Shown here piece by piece: positions 12,320 to 25,844 of a stretch of 64,000 nt of DNA. The position numbers and the translations under genes were made by a program. Location: the NCBI GenBank assembly GCA_001986395.2, contig MQVO02000006.1, positions 1,674,001 through 1,738,000 on the forward strand, in the 5' to 3' direction. How positions within the stretch are numbered: position 1 is the first letter of the stretch; the number at the start of each line of letters is the position of its first letter. This stretch comes from Irpex lacteus (lineage: Eukaryota; Basidiomycota; Agaricomycetes; Polyporales; Irpicaceae). The notes beneath the pieces are model-generated. The model did not search any database. It was given only the letters and a program-made list of their open reading frames with translations, and was not told where the DNA came from.

Positions 12320-12663
12320 CTGGACTCTGTGGCGACTCGGCTTTGGCTCTTGTGTTATGTGGAACCTCTGCGCGAACTTCCCAATCGGACCTTCCTGGAT
12401 AACTTCAACTTATCTCGCTGCGATTGGCACATTTGCGACTCTAATAGGTGGAGCAACTCTTACACTAGAAACTATCCATAGTTCTGTACATACTGGATCA
12501 TATATCTGGGCCACTCTTATAGTTATGTATACCGGCTAATCAATCTCTATTTTAGCATTCCTACATTAAACAACCTAGTGACTATTGTACACGTACATTT
12601 CTGAAATCTGCAGCATGTTGAATGCTACATTACCAGGGACTGGAACAACGTCCACTGTGTATC
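12320..12663. other. Converging 3' ends, no gene seen
   Basis: The space between the 3' ends of the hypothetical gene (+) and the methyltransferase (-). An open frame continues over 12285-12539 but overlaps the preceding exon in another frame and looks like 3' UTR. Confidence 0.5.
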
Positions 12664-13589
12664 TCAAACCTTTGCGACAATCTGTCCGTGCAACAACCCA
12701 AACCACCCGTCCTCGTTTTCAGTCCACTCTCTCAACGCATGAATAGTCTCCTCAATCTCTTCCTTCATAGCAAACCCACCCTCAATCGCGCTCGCACTTA
12801 AATGCGACTCTTCAAACCGCTTTGCAATCGACCCGCCCCAATACGCCCTCTCCTTAGCGGAAGAAAAACACCACGTCCCCGCCGTAGACGATATATTTTC
12901 AGCCTTAAACCCAGCTTCACGAGCCCACGCCTTAAGCCGTCTCCCAGCATTAGGCTCACAATCATTTTTACGGGCGATCGCCTCGGTAATGTACGACCAT
13001 CGCTTGAGAGCCGGACTCTCAGGGTACCAGACAAACGTCTGGACATCCGTCTCCCTACATGCGACCAGACCGCCTGGCTTGGTCACCCGGCGTATCTCCC
13101 GCAGTGCAGAGACTGGGTCGGAGATGTGTTGGAGGACTTGGTGGAGGTGGGTGACGTCGAATGTGTCATCGGCGAAGGGCAGTGCGAAGATGTCGGCGGT
13201 TTGGAAGGAGACGTTGGATGTGTTGGTGGAGGCTGCGAGGGCGATGGCTGCTTCTATTGGGCCTGGGGCGTAGTCGACACCTGTGATGTGCCCCTGCGGA
13301 ACGCGAGAGGCAAGAGAGATTGTAATTGAACCTGGTCCACAGCCTGAAGGGATATAGTGGATTGTAAGGCGCGAGGATGATATTTTAGTAAGAACAGTAA
13401 ACATGTAGTGGATAAGTACTGACCGACGTCTAGAATCTTCATGTCTGGTTTGAGATACGGAAGGAGGTGAGGTGCTGAATTCTCTGCGGTCCGCCATGAA
13501 TGAAACTGAGTAACAGCGGTAGAGTTGCCGTGACTTTTTGCATAATGAGACTCATGTGCGAGGGCCATTTTCTCTGAAGGAGGTTTCAT
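12664..13589 (-). CDS. Class I SAM-dependent methyltransferase (UbiE/Methyltransf_11 type)
   Basis: Transfers a methyl group from S-adenosylmethionine to an unidentified small molecule, probably in the cytosol. Exon 1 (13589 to about 13430) ends in motif I 'MKILDVG' and joins, across an intron of about 80 nt, to 'CGPGSITISLASRVPQG', completing the SAM-binding glycine loop DVGCGPG. Motif II region 'HITGVDYAPGPIEAA', 'NVSFQTADIFALPFADDTFD' and 'VLQHISDPVSALREIRRV' followed by 'KPGGLVACRETD' are classical. About 280 residues, standard for the family. ATGs at 13610 and 13568 are alternative starts. A TATA-like stretch (GCCATATAAA on the minus strand, 13618-13627) lies just upstream and favours 13589 or 13568. 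No biosynthetic neighbour points to a substrate. Confidence 0.85.
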
Positions 13590-13627
13590 CTGTAGATGCC
13601 AAACTAGCAAACTTGCCTTTATATGGC

Positions 13628-14596
13628 CAGACAGGGGTCAAACCACTCAAGGATCGGACAGTGCGGGGAGGATATGTGATCTGAGCAGAGAAGGAGTCAT
13701 GACAGACTCACCGTGCGGAACCGAAAGTGTTTCTTCCGGAACGCATGTATGGCTATGAGTCAACGGAAGGAGGTGGCGCCTGGAGAGGAATCGATTGTTA
13801 CATATGTCAGAAGCTACGTATACAGCAGGGTAGAGTTGCACGCACCTTACTTGCGACATTCAGAGCCTATAGGAACTAGATGATCTTGTTGTTGTGTGCG
13901 GTATCAGTGCAAAACCAAGGAAACATAGGGTACGTGGTCTGTATTTGAAGAGCATGTACACGAGCCGAGGTGCGCCTTCTTTCATTTCACCAGTAGAGAA
14001 GTCCGACTGCTATCTGAATAATCTGGTGAATTAGCTAATTTTTGATAATTTCGGTCGAAACGAACCTCAGCTGGGGGTCTGTCCAGAGACGAGATCCTGA
14101 GCCCCGAAGGTTGAACTTGTCTACTCTGCCTCAGGGAGACTAGGTTTGTCAACAAGATTCGTCGTCCGGAGAATAAGTACTCCTGGTCAACCATGTTTTC
14201 GCTACCTGATTGGACATCACTCACTAGGCCTTGACAGGCTTACAGTAACTTGAACGTTAGCTGTTCTATCTTAGTATTATCCTTTTTGCGTAGTGTAGAG
14301 AGCCACTGGCGATAAGTAGGGAACATTGTCTTACCACAGCATCATGATGATTCATGGTAAAGGGGTTTGACGCCCACAAACAACGATGCAGCTAATCACA
14401 GCTAGCATAATGGACAGGATATGGATCAGCACTCCAATTACGTTTTACTATGGAAACGTTCAACAAGAGGGGAAAGAAACGATTCAAGCAAGCTGACATA
14501 ATGAGGCATACTCCGAGGTGACACGTACTACTACTCTGCCATACTTTTAAGAAACTGATAGTCCAAAGGTCCAAAGCGATATGGTAACATTTAAAC
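13628..14596. other. Intergenic region, no gene seen
   Basis: Nearly 1 kb upstream of the methyltransferase. Only short frames without protein character occur. I see no repeats or RNA genes in it. Confidence 0.45.
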
Positions 14597-15562
14597 TCAG
14601 AGAAGGAAAGCTCCCAAAGCAGCGACAGCGGTCACGACAAAGACATTAACGGAATTGATGCCAGCTCCAGATGAGCCAGAGCCACCTGACGCGCCACCAG
14701 AAGCAGACGGAGCACCAGCCGATGCGCCAGCGCTGCCCGACGCTCCTGCTGAACCGGAGGCAGCAGGGGCGCTAGACCCGGACACGATCGCAGAGGGCGG
14801 GATTCCGGAGCCACTTGGGGTAGGACCGGAGGCAGCAGCGGCGAGGGAGAAGTTGGCTGTGATAGGGCCTGGAATTGCCGTGGCGTTGGCACCGACACCG
14901 CTGAGATTGGGAACAGGGGTTCCGGGGGTGACGGTGCCGTTCAAAGCAATAGCGGCCTGCTGGAAGGCTGAAAATGAAAGATTGCCCGACGCCGGCGCGT
15001 TGATAGAGCTAAACAGAGGGGTCATCAGTGAAATTGCGAGTAGCGAGAACGTCACCAGAGTCTAACTTACCCAACCATTCCATTGGTGCAGTGAGGCGTT
15101 GGCATAAGCTGACCGCAGTAGAACCAGATAGCTACAAAATTCATCTCAGTATGGGCCGCATAACAGAACATAAAAACGATACACGTACGGGTTGAATCGT
15201 CAGTGATGGTGAGGTTCCAACTGGGGACGTCCGCAGTATTATTTAAAGGTACAAAGACAAACCCGGAGTCGAAGCCGCTGGTCAAAGGATCGCAAGGGTT
15301 CTGGAACGATGATTGTGTAACGGAGTGGTTTCCCGGAGTACCAGCAAAAACGAATGTCACAACCGTGCCATTAGAGGCAGTCACGTTGGAAGGGTTGAAG
15401 CTGAAGGGGTTGCTAGCAGGTCCCCCAACCGTGATCTAAACCGCGGTAAGCTTGAAGATGATAGATGAAGTACTACATTATGGAGACGCCACTCACTGTG
15501 ACCTGTGCTGCTGTGAGCGCCGCAGCCGAGAGGGCGGTGAGAGCGGAAAACAAAGAAAGCAT
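14597..15562 (-). CDS. Secreted, GPI-anchored cupredoxin-like serine/alanine-rich protein
   Basis: Cell-surface protein of the fungal extracellular serine-rich/cupredoxin-like group. The start at 15562 gives a signal peptide (MLSLFSALTALSAAALTAAQ) cut near 'AAQVT'. A 60-nt intron leads to 'ITVGGPASNPFSFNPSNVTA', then 'GTVVTFVFAGTPGNHSVTQS' with a histidine, 'FQNPCDPLTSGFDSGF', and after a second intron 'IWFYCGQLMPTPHCTNGMVG', the Cys/His/Met cluster of the cupredoxin fold. A third intron precedes the tail: a long Ser/Ala/Gly repeat-like region and a C-terminal hydrophobic stretch (VNVFVVTAVAALGAFLL) with no charged end, a GPI-anchor signal. Metal binding is likely by family but not certain. 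About 260 residues. Confidence 0.85.
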
Positions 15563-15655
15563 GGTAACGCGACTAAGAGGAGAGTTGAGGGGGAGTGGGG
15601 AGTGAATGGAAGCACTGGAAGGAAAATATCTCAACTGCCTGCTTAAATGCCTCAC

Positions 15656-16544
15656 CCAAGATGATGAGGCATATTGAGATTGCAGCCTTGTCAGCTTCTT
15701 TTGTCACATTGACACCGCTTAAGGTCAGTGAATTCGGAATATCAGACACACTGTGAGAGCAAAGGGACGTATTAGTAGGACAAGCTGTGATAGGTAGCGC
15801 TACTCTCACCCATCGCGCCATGCTCGGTCAGGGAATGCCCCATGAGAATACCGCTACCGCTGAGAACGAGTATAATCCGCAGCTGAAAGCACTCCACACG
15901 ACGTAAAACACCCATACCTGTAAGTCGTTGCAGAGTATCTGCTAGCTGCAATCCCCATGATTATTCGCTCTACGAGTTTGCGTACCCACGTCTCTTTTCC
16001 GAGTGGCGTCGCGCTGTGAATTACTGTAATGTGCAGGTGGTGCGCTTGATAACTTGACGTTCAAGATTACATCTCTGCCGTACTAAACTCTGGGTAGCTT
16101 CCCATGGGTAGAACGCAGGTGTGCCGTGCCGAACAATTCATCGAGCTTGCATGACTGCGGCAGCGTGGGTACCAGCCAGTGGATCGCATTTAGCCCATAG
16201 CCGTTTATACTTGGAGATGCGCTTGTACATAGTTACCATTGAGCTAAAGTTGACAACCTGCGGAGGGAATTTAGCTGCATGCACTCGGTATATCGAGCGA
16301 TCCATACCTGTATCAACTCGAATTCTGTTAACGTTTGTGGTCACTGCCTAGAATGAGAAGCGAACAATAAGCGCCAATACGAACATTACGCCCGATTGGA
16401 TCTTAGCTATGTCGATTACTTTACTTCGCCACCAAATTTTAGTCGGTCATCGTTGCAACACTCTGCAGGCCGCGACCCTATGTATCCACAACCTGTGCAA
16501 TAACAATACGGCTCACACCAACTAGACCTCTGGTTAACTCGGAT
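15656..16544. other. Divergent intergenic region, no gene seen
   Basis: About 0.9 kb between the divergently transcribed cupredoxin-like gene and URB1. It probably holds both promoters. No repeats, RNA genes or credible coding frames were seen. Confidence 0.5.
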
Positions 16545-19500
16545 ATGGCCACCACGAGGAATCAAACGAAAAACACGAGTGGACCGCGGTTCGCCAAGTA
16601 TGAGGACATTCGCAATGTCCTACATGCACAGACAGAAGCTGCTGTGACAGAAGGTTCGTGTAGTAAATTTCCCATGCTACTGGGCTGGAATAACACAGCT
16701 GCTTCAGGCTTGACTGCTTTGCGAAATCAGCTTACAATCAAGCACTCTGAGGACGTCATTTCTGCTGGGGACGAACGTTTGCTCCTGGCCAAAACTTGGT
16801 TGGAAAGAGACAATGCCGCTCGGGGATTATTTGACTTATGGGGAACAGTCAATACTGTTAGTCATACGCCTCGTTCTGTGTTTGTGCTACTAACCGTATG
16901 AAAGCGTCAAGTCAGCCTTACAGCCCTCATCGTATCGGTCCTGTCATCCCTCATTACCCTCCTCTCCTCACATTATACCTACCATCACCTGGCAGCACCA
17001 GTTATACGAGATATAATCCTGCCTCAGTGGTCAAACAAGTTGAACACCTACCTTTCAACATCGCACAATGAGTTATTACTCGTGACTCTCAAGCTATACA
17101 ATAGCATTTCAACGTTTGCAGGAGGAAAGGAGTCACGCAATGTTCTCGACACGTTCCCCTGGGAGCTTAAGGTATGTCAATTCATTCTAGAATATCGTGA
17201 CGGCTAACGGATTTCCAGACTCTTCCTAAACTACTGAACATGAGGCGTCGGTCGAAGACGCATGATTATGTTGACGCTCTTGTGAAGCCAGGTATTTATC
17301 AGACATGGTTAGCAATATACCTCTACTAACTTCGTTCAGATATTCGTACACTATATGTACTGTTCCTCTTATCCTTCGTAGACAGTAGGACCCCTACGAT
17401 TGTGAAAGCTGCGTTCCTAGAACAGCGAAGAGATAACTTTACATCGATATTCAAGGGCCTCTCGCAAGACGGATATTCGGTAGTGCGAAAAGTCCTTGAA
17501 ACATGCTGGTCTGGGGTTTGGGCGGACGTGAAGATCAAAAGAACCGTAAAGGTCAATATCTTCAGCGAGCACATCATAGGGCAGGTTAGTGAGCCGTCGG
17601 ACCCCCCGCATCCCCACAACACTTACAATCGTACGAGTAGATAACAAGACTTTACGAACGCACCGCTGCAGAGGAAGAAGGTTCTGAAAGTGTTCCCGCC
17701 GACTTAGTTCATCATTTTCTACTCGCGATATGTTCTCGCCCGGGGACAGGCGTATGCTTTAGGGACCAAGGATGGTATCCGCGAGAGGACGAAAATGATC
17801 AAGATACCCTCGATACCACCGAAGACGCACCGCGACGATACCAAGGCCGGATCCACAACAAAATCTTGGCGAGCGTGTTGAAGCCGCTCAGAGTAAACGA
17901 AGACGCTAGACAGCAGGAGCTGGCCCTGCGTATACTACAGGCTTGTCCTGAACTTGTGGCAGGGTACGTAGTTAGGAGTATTCTCGAGGGAGCATGTCGC
18001 TAATAATAGTCTAGATACTGGCCAGCTGTAGCTTTGACTCTCGAGCCGCGCCTTTCTTCAAAGTGGATCGCCAATATCGCGTTCTTCGGTTCTGTTGTCT
18101 CCTTGCCTGTTCCCCAAACATCCTTCTTGCTTCCCGATGATTCGAAGCTGTATCGGCCCAGCCCACCATCTCTGTCAACGATCATGGAGAACATTCTGCC
18201 CTCCGTTAACATCAAAAGCCACCTCTCGCGCGGTCTACAGTCTCCCTCCGCTCTCGTCCAGCACTGCACAGCTCTTGCTTTAGGGAAATGCCTTACAAAA
18301 TACGGCGCTGTGCTTAAGAGCATGCGAGAAGTACAACAGGCCCTGGAGGAGGACGAAGGAAATGGTCTGTGGTCTGTAAGGCGCAGTGAAGTCGAAAGAG
18401 AGGTTCTCCGCAGAGTACCGGACTTCCAGGTCGTTGTAGCTTTCGCGCAGCAGAAACCTGCCCAGGTTCCGATGGCTGTTGATGGTGAAGTGCAAGACAC
18501 TACTGCATTCACAAAGGCTGCCCTGCTCTCTGAGAGCGCCCAACGCCTCTTGTGGCTCTACCATCGCTATCTCCCGCAGCTTGTCGCAGAAGCTCGCTTC
18601 GATGTAACCAGACTACTTGCCGGAATCCATGAAGGTATATTGGATAGTGATGCGACAGTGGGGCTTGTCACGCTCCGTCAGTTACACACACTTCGACTCC
18701 TGAACGAAAGTGAGGAGTTCTCGATTATGGGCAAAGCAGGTAAGTCACGCATCGCAACCTCAACAACGCGTATAGTTAAACTCTTCGTTTAGGAACAACA
18801 CGAGGTGCACTGAACGCACTGTTCACTCTGTATACCGAAACCAACACAAAACCCATCAAGCTCGCTGTTGCGACTCTGTTGAAGCGGTCTTTGTCGCAGA
18901 CATTACTATTTCAACACGACCCCCACGAAGTTGATCTATGGCTTCAATCAATACCCCGAAGCAAGCGTGCACCCAACGCTCAGGCTCCTGACGGTACCTT
19001 GCTGAGCGACGAAGTCACTGCAGTCATCTCATTCTTGGAAGATTGCATACAACGCTGTGCGAAGACGCCTTATCGGTACCTCGAAGACCTGCAAGTCTTT
19101 TGGTCCCAAAACTCGTCACCCTCCTTGGAGGGCGACACGCGAGACTCGTCTACGTTTCCCAGCCCGTTGCTGATTACCGTTCTCGAGCAACTTGAAGCAA
19201 AATTTACCCGCAATTTGCTATCTCCATCGGATTGTCTCGCTACAGTAACATACATCCGGAAGCTCGCCTTGCGACTTGCAGGGAAGGTTCAAGTTCTCCA
19301 GCCCTTTCATAGTCTTGCGAAGCGTTTAGGAGCTTTGGTCGACAAGCCCGGTCCGTCATCTGTCATGGCGGCGATCAACCGTGAAGCGCAGTACCTGTCC
19401 GCTGGTTTAAAGCAACTGGAGTTCCCTACATCGGTTTCCGACGAGCATAATACCGCTGCCGACGCGTTTTTGAAGGAAGTTCAAGCCGAACAGATTCGTG

Positions 19501-22500
19501 GGTGGTCACTGATTTTCTTGTACCTTTTCTTTCTGACATGAAAGTTGTACAGCATCCTCGACCTCAGCGCGATACATTCGCGCGTACCAGCTTGTCGACT
19601 GGTATCGACTTTCTGCTGGCTCTCTGGATCCTGTCCAATTCACCGCGCTTGCTTCCGTTGTTGAGACGCTGGCTCCTGCAGCAGTTGAGGACCTGTTGGA
19701 CTACGCAACTTTTGGCGGAGGACACGTATGGCACTACGTGAATATTGCGACCCAGCCTAAGCAGTAAGTTCTTTGTTGAAATAAGTAGCCTAAGATCCTT
19801 ACTAAATTACAATAGACTCGATTTTGGAATCCTCTTCTTGCACTGCGACAATGATTTTGTATCAGCTCAAGCCAACAGACGTATCCTTGTCTGTTCAGCC
19901 TTTTCCGATCATCCTGCTGCCGAGGACTTGAAACGAGCAGTTGGTATTGTCCATCACCGACTATCATATACCACCGGTGCACTTGCCGTTGAAGGCCTCA
20001 TTCACATTCTAATGGAACTTCTCGAACGGGCTTTCAGCGAAAAGGTTCGAGAAGCCACCGAGATCGCTCATATCCTATGGCGCCTACCAACCATCGCCAG
20101 CTATGCCCGGAAAGCGTTGGACCCTGTCGTACTCCCTGGTTCGTTGTTTTAATGGCGTTTTTGTGGTCTACTTGCTCATTCTGATTGTCGATAGTATTCC
20201 GAGATCTGGTGATCTACTCAAAGCGGGCTACGACAGCAGACGAAAACCTGCTGGAAGATCACATTGAGTTTTGGAGCGCAAAGCTCATGTTGGATGTCTC
20301 AAGACTCAGTGATATCGAGGTAGATCGTCTAGTTTTATCCACCCGCGCATGCTGATGGTCGTTCAGATAGAAACAGCGATTATGTGGTTACAAGTCATGG
20401 ACCACACTCGTCTACTCTCCCTGCTTGATCAACTTCATTTCAGCGCGGTAACTCACGAGGAAAATTCTACTACCATCTTGGCGGGCATTCTATCTGCGCT
20501 CAGCAAGCACTTGGAAGTCAACTATGAATTACCTGGTCTCGCTAGTCGGCTACCACAGCTACGGGACGCTGCCTCGATTCTCCAGAATTCAGAACCAGCA
20601 AAGCGTATCCTTGCGACTGCCGTCAGAGCCTCTCTCCCACTATCCTACGACGGCGTCGTGGCTGAATCTAATAGCAACAAGTCACTCAGTTCTTCAGTCA
20701 AGATTGCTGGTGAGCATTGGCGCGCCGCGTTGGATCGAACTGCCAGGCAAGTCGACGTGGAGCGCTTGGTACAGCAGGACAATCTAACAGCGGATGACAT
20801 GACTATCCTTGCGGCAGCCGTGTACAAAAGCGGGTCTGCACGGGCAGTTATTCGACATTGGTTGTCGGCGCCCAGCACAGCGAACATATCTGCCCATGAC
20901 GTCGCTCCAGTCCTGCATGCATATCTTGATGCCTCTTTGAGTACTGGGGACAACATAGGGGAGGAGGATGCCTTTCTCTGCTCACTTTATGTTCGCGCAG
21001 TCTCGCATGTGGAAGACAAAATTATATGCCAAGAGTCCAGCAATATCTTCGACGCTCTTCTATCGTTGCTTCCAAGACTACCCCCATCGATGACGGAGCA
21101 AATTATCGCCTCCATGTCGGATTCTAAAGCCGGTCCTTTTGCCCAGGTTCTCTCTGTACTGCCAAGTTTACCCAGCTCAATTTCGGATGCTACGCGCAAG
21201 TCAATTGGCAAACTCTTGGCGCATGCGTCGAAATGGATTATAACTACTCTGTCATCCGATGGCCCGCTATCTAGTCGAGCCCACGATGTAATCTCGGCCA
21301 CCGCGCGAACGATCAAGCACTTCAAGAGCCTTAGTCCATCGTCAGCAGAAACTCTTGTGATTTCCGCTGTACAGTATCGGCTCCAAGAACCGAGTGCACT
21401 GTCTATGGTCGTCGGGGTCCTTAGCAGCATCGATCTGAAGGTATACCGACCGAGTTGCCGAGTATTCAAGATGTATTAATTTTGGATCTCTTAGCCTGCG
21501 ACTGTGAACAAGATTCTACAAAGTATCCTGCAGCATCCTAAATTTGAGGCATTGGGTAGAGTGGGCGAGAATCGGCAACCTGAAGTTCGCTCCAAGTTGG
21601 TCACCGTACTGCATACTCTCTTCTACTTGCACCCCAAGAATACATGCCAGCCCAGTCATGTGCAGCCTCTACTGGCACTGTACGGAGGAACAATGTCGGA
21701 AATCGATCGTAAAATCTTGTCCATTTTCAAGCTCTTCGAGGTAACGAGGAATGCATCCGTCGCGTCGCTGCTGGTCCATTGGTCGGCCACGGCTGATCCC
21801 CCATCCACTACCGCACTTGAAGCTGTGCAGAGCTTTGACGCTACCCGCATGCTCAGGACTTGTTTGCAGTTTCCCCAACGCATCAACACCGGAGAAGAGG
21901 TGTCATTAACCGCGGGAGGCGAAGATATCTACGATCCTTGGTTGGTCATTCTGCTATGCTCCCGGATGCTCAGTGAAGGCGTACCTACTACCGCTCCTGG
22001 CTGGGTGCAACTGTTCCGCACGAATGTCGTTGGTCTACTCATACGGGCTTCATCATCGCATGACGATGAGGTTCGGAACGCTGCCATTCTCCAGCTCAAC
22101 GGTCTATACACCGTCCTCCAAGTATGTCATTGACGCGCTGGCCATGGACACATATGCTGACAGATTTTCAGGACGCTGATTTCCAGGAGAAGCCCCACGT
22201 CATCTACATCTTAGACCTCCTGAAAGATACATACAGCAAGAATACCCCTGCCGATCACGCTCCTCGGCTGCCGGTGTACATCACTCTACACCTAGTACAC
22301 GCCTTGCGTGGGATCTTCTACCCCTCGAACTTTACTTATCCATTGACGGCGCGATTCCTACTGCAGCGACCTGAGCTGGACACGAATGACATGCCGTTGC
22401 TCTACTCAATGCTGTACAGTGTCTCGGATCAATGGAGGAAGGAACGAGCCTGGATCGTGCGGTTCATGAGCGACGGTATGGTGGGCAGGCAAGAGTGGAA

Positions 22501-23357
22501 GGTTCTTCGCAAGCGACACATATGGGACCTTTTGGCAAGTATGTTCCACAGTGAGGAATCCGACCTTCAGCTGAGGCGAAGCATTTTGGAGGTATTCCGC
22601 CCACGTTTACGTCTGTGAACTATGCTGACAATGATGTCTTAGCTCCTCGCAAATCTCACTTGCGAACGACACGCCGCTACTTCGCTTGTCCTTGGGTCGG
22701 CGCTCTTGTCATGGATTGAGTTACAGGTGGAGAGAATCAGACATGACGAAGGGCTTGCCTGGGTGAAGATTCTCGAGAACATCCTCGTCGTTGTCGATTC
22801 CTCTAAGATGGAAGCATCAACATCAGGGGAATGGCGATCGTCCATCTGTCGATGCCTGGCTACGCTGCTCCAAAACCCAGGTGCGTTATTGATGTTTGAG
22901 ACATATTTGTCACGAACCAACCTTTCCATTAGCTTGCGGTCGTTCCGTTTTCGTCTACGCCGTACGCGTCATCCAACGCATAAGTGGATTACCGACAGTA
23001 TCAGGTGCTCAATTGGATAGCCTCGTCCATTTTGGCGTCAAACATCTTGCATCTTTAGAAGATGTGCTACAAGCACCAACCGCTTTGAGCGATTCATTGG
23101 AACCTCCTGTATCGATATGGGCCATCGCTCCCCACAGGTCCTATGGTCTGTGGAGGTCAATAGAAGCTGATGAACTAGAACTTTGGGGCCAGTGTGTCGA
23201 GTCACTCTGGAGCGTCGTCATGAGATTGGAAGAAAAGACTTCGGAGTGGGACGCTCTCACAACGAGATTGCTTATCTGGCGGGCGTATGCAGGACCGCGG
23301 AGTACAGTTGGTGAATGGGCTAGGACAGAAGTTATTTGTAACATACGTGCAGACTAG
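16545..23357 (+). CDS. URB1: URB1/NPA1 nucleolar pre-60S ribosome assembly factor
   Basis: Very large nucleolar scaffold required for early 60S subunit assembly and 25S/5.8S rRNA processing. Exon 1 starts at 16545 (MATTRNQTKNTSGPRFAKYE) and joins after 16653 to 'GLTALRNQLTIKHSED'. The family signature follows: 'RGLFDLWGTVN', 'VSLTALIVSVLSSLITLL', 'HYTYHHLAAPVIRDIILPQW' and 'NTFPWELK'-type helices. More than ten short introns separate alpha-helical exons rich in Leu. No catalytic motif is seen, as expected of a helical repeat scaffold. The C-terminal exons (about 22150-23357) include 'LVHALRGIFYPSNFTYPLTA' and 'WDLLASMFHSEES', the conserved C-terminal NopRA1-like part. About 2000 residues, close to the fungal norm. 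Another pre-60S gene, RSA3, lies 1.8 kb downstream. Confidence 0.85.
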
Positions 23358-23630
23358 TCAATGTAGGTAGCTAGCGAAATTGACGGTTGTCAACTACAAT
23401 ACGAGGACGCGCCACTAGCATTGCTCTTATTATGAACACTAGCTTGTTACGTATTAACTTTAACGTTAACTCTGACAGCTGAACCTGTGAGAATGAATCT
23501 TGATGCGCAAATTCGGCGGATGATGTAGCCAACCTTTCCTTTGAACTGACAACACCTTCGGGAGTAAAGCTGCCCCACGCCTTGTGCTTGCAACCAGCAG
23601 TGACTACCCTAAAGACGGTTTCCTCCGACA

Positions 23631-24981
23631 ATGCATCGTCTCCACTTCAAGACAGTGACTCTTCCAGCTGACGAGGATTATCCCTTCGCCATAATAGCAA
23701 ACTGCTACCCACACCCGAGTTTCGACAGCACACTCTGCCGAGATGCGCCGTTGACGTTGCTTGTGTTGCATTCGACCAGTTTCCACAAGGAGGCACTGGA
23801 ACCCATGCTTACCGACCTGTTCTCGCTCACAACAGATCAGAGAAACATCCGTGAAGCCTGGGTCGTTGAGTGTCCGAACCACGGCGAGTCGGCTGTACGC
23901 AACCAAGAGGCTCTTGGAAAGCCACAGAACGTACGATATTGTGAGCACTGCATGTTGTCATTTTAAATGGGGGAAGACTACGGAGCTAACGGATTTAACT
24001 TGTTTGTGATCCAGTCTCGTGTGAGAGATACGCAGAGGCGGCGAAAAGGCTGCTCCTGGCTGATGTGGAAGGTGGCCCGAAAACACGTCTTCGATCGGAC
24101 AAAATTGTCGGAATAGGCCATTCGCTAGGTGGTTGTGCCATGTAAGACAGTCGTCCGTGCCCACACCTAAAGGATGCTGTGCTAACGTAGTGATTTACAC
24201 AGCGTCTTCCTAGCAAAGATGATGCCTATATTTGCATCCTTAGTTCTTCTCGAGCCCTTTCTACTTCCAATTCCAGACAATGAAATATCACAGCTCAGAA
24301 GCAGGATGGTAACGCGCGCAAAAAAGCGGACCAATTCTTGGCTTACAGCGGAAGGTGTTGAAACTTATCTACGCAAGCGCCCTTGGGACGAACGAGTTCG
24401 TCAGCTGTATGCTGTAAGCAACAGTTCATCAGCATGAGGGCCACCTGAAGCTTACGCAGGAAGATATAGACGTATGGCATCTGCAGGCGCGGGGATACGG
24501 AACGGGGAGCCCAATACGGCTTGGCTTGTACTCGCGAGCAAGAAGTGGTACGTGTTTTATCTTCTCTCGAGCTTCCTGCCAAGTATTCTGACTAAAACGC
24601 AATTCAGACGATGTATAGCGACGAGGACGGTGCCACGAAGCCAATACGCTACCTGAACGATCTACGTGAGCAAATGCCAGTACACATCGCATTTGGCGAC
24701 AAGGCGGACGTCATGTGAGCACTTACTGAGATCACTCTCGCATTGATGAAGAGGGCGAATTGACGCAAACCAGACCAAAACATGCACAAGAAACTCTCGT
24801 TGCGGAGGATCGCCAATTTGCATCTATCGAATATATAGCGGGTGCAGGCCATCTGGTAAGGTAAAATCCAAAAGGAGATGATCGCAAGCTGATACGTGCA
24901 CGAAAGGTTCCACAGGAGAATCCTCAAGGCGCGGCGCGTTTCATAGCCAGGACACTTCGTTACAATGCTGCCCGCCTATAG
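23631..24981 (+). CDS. Alpha/beta-hydrolase fold protein
   Basis: Predicted serine hydrolase or lipase-like enzyme with unknown substrate. The start at 23631 gives 'MHRLHFKTVTLP'. Exon 1 holds 'PLTLLVLHSTSFHKEALEPM' (oxyanion-hole region) and 'AWVVECPNHGES'. It joins in phase to 'FSCERYAEAAKRLLLAD' and then 'KIVGIGHSLGGCAM', the GxSxG nucleophile elbow, split by a short intron just after it. Later exons give 'FASLVLLEPFLLP' and 'MPVHIAFGDKADV' (acid residue region), then 'IEYIAGAGHLV' with the catalytic histidine, ending 'FIARTLRYNAARL' at TAG 24979-24981. Ser, Asp and His of the triad are all present. About 360 residues. There is no signal peptide. Confidence 0.8.
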
Positions 24982-25160
24982 CTGGGCTCTCGCAAGGCCT
25001 TGAACTTGAAACTTGCCCAGTAGGGATCGTAGACGTTGTAGCCAGTTGATTGCGACAGGCGGAGAGCGTCTCGGACGTGTATGTAGATGCTTCATACCTG
25101 CAGCGTGTTATGTCAAGATGAGAAAGACGTAGTTTACGGCATAACGTACGTAGTAGCACA

Positions 25161-25844
25161 TCAAATAGTAGCGTTATGTGGGCCTGTGGGTATCAACACA
25201 ACCTCCATCTCATTTACGCCTTCGCCCGTTGTTGGATTTGAAGAGGCAGTAAATACGTCCGCACCAGATGCCAGTGAGTCAATCAATATCCCAAGACGAG
25301 ACGTGGTCATCCCGGGTTCCTAGAAAGCAAGACATGCTGAGTATCGACATGTTTCCCCAACAAAAAGTAGGCTCACCTTGCGGATCTCACCCAAGTCGCT
25401 TTTAAACGCATCTGCAACGGATGCCATCCAGAACTTGCGGAACCTGGCCCGTAGTTCATGCTCTTGCTGAGAAGAATCATCTCCAGTAGGTAAGAACGTA
25501 GGTATCGCAGCTGGTGGAGGTGGTGTGGGCGAGCGAGACCTTGCCCTTGCGGGCTGTGAAACACTGACTGCGGCTCCTTTCGCTGGGACCGTTGTTGGTT
25601 TCGTAGATGAGTTGGAATCCGAGTGACTTTCTGAATCAGATTCCGAAGACGACGACTCGTCGGAGCTGCTTTCTGGTAGTGGCTGAACTCGCACTGGTGG
25701 CTGCTTCACGGCGACCTGGTTTGCGGAAGAGTCTGAATCGGAATCTGACGAGGACGAGGATGATGAAGAGGAGGAGGCCACACGCCTCTTGCGTTTTCTT
25801 GTACGTTTCCTTGCAGCGCCTTGTGGTTTATTTGCGGGGGCCAT
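25161..25844 (-). CDS. RSA3: Ribosome assembly protein 3 (Rsa3-like)
   Basis: Nucleolar factor for 60S subunit maturation. The start at 25844 opens with a basic stretch (ARKRTRKRKRRVA) followed by serine- and acid-rich repeats (SSSSSSSSSDSDSDS and similar), a typical nucleolar low-complexity N-terminus. The Rsa3 domain occupies the C-terminal third: 'HELRARFRKFWMASVADAFK' then 'SDLGEIRK', joined across a 57-nt intron to 'EPGMTTSRLGILIDSLASGA'. That last segment is the family's most conserved motif. About 208 residues in two exons, normal for fungi. It is transcribed divergently from ADE2 with only 145 bp between the start codons. Confidence 0.88.

Noticed and set aside
12285..12539. 84-codon plus-strand frame with hydrophobic residues
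   Set aside because: Starts inside the exon of the hypothetical gene in another frame; most likely 3' UTR.
14632..15065. Long frames on both strands through the serine/alanine-rich tail of the cupredoxin-like gene
   Set aside because: They are by-products of the repetitive, GC-rich codons of the tail.
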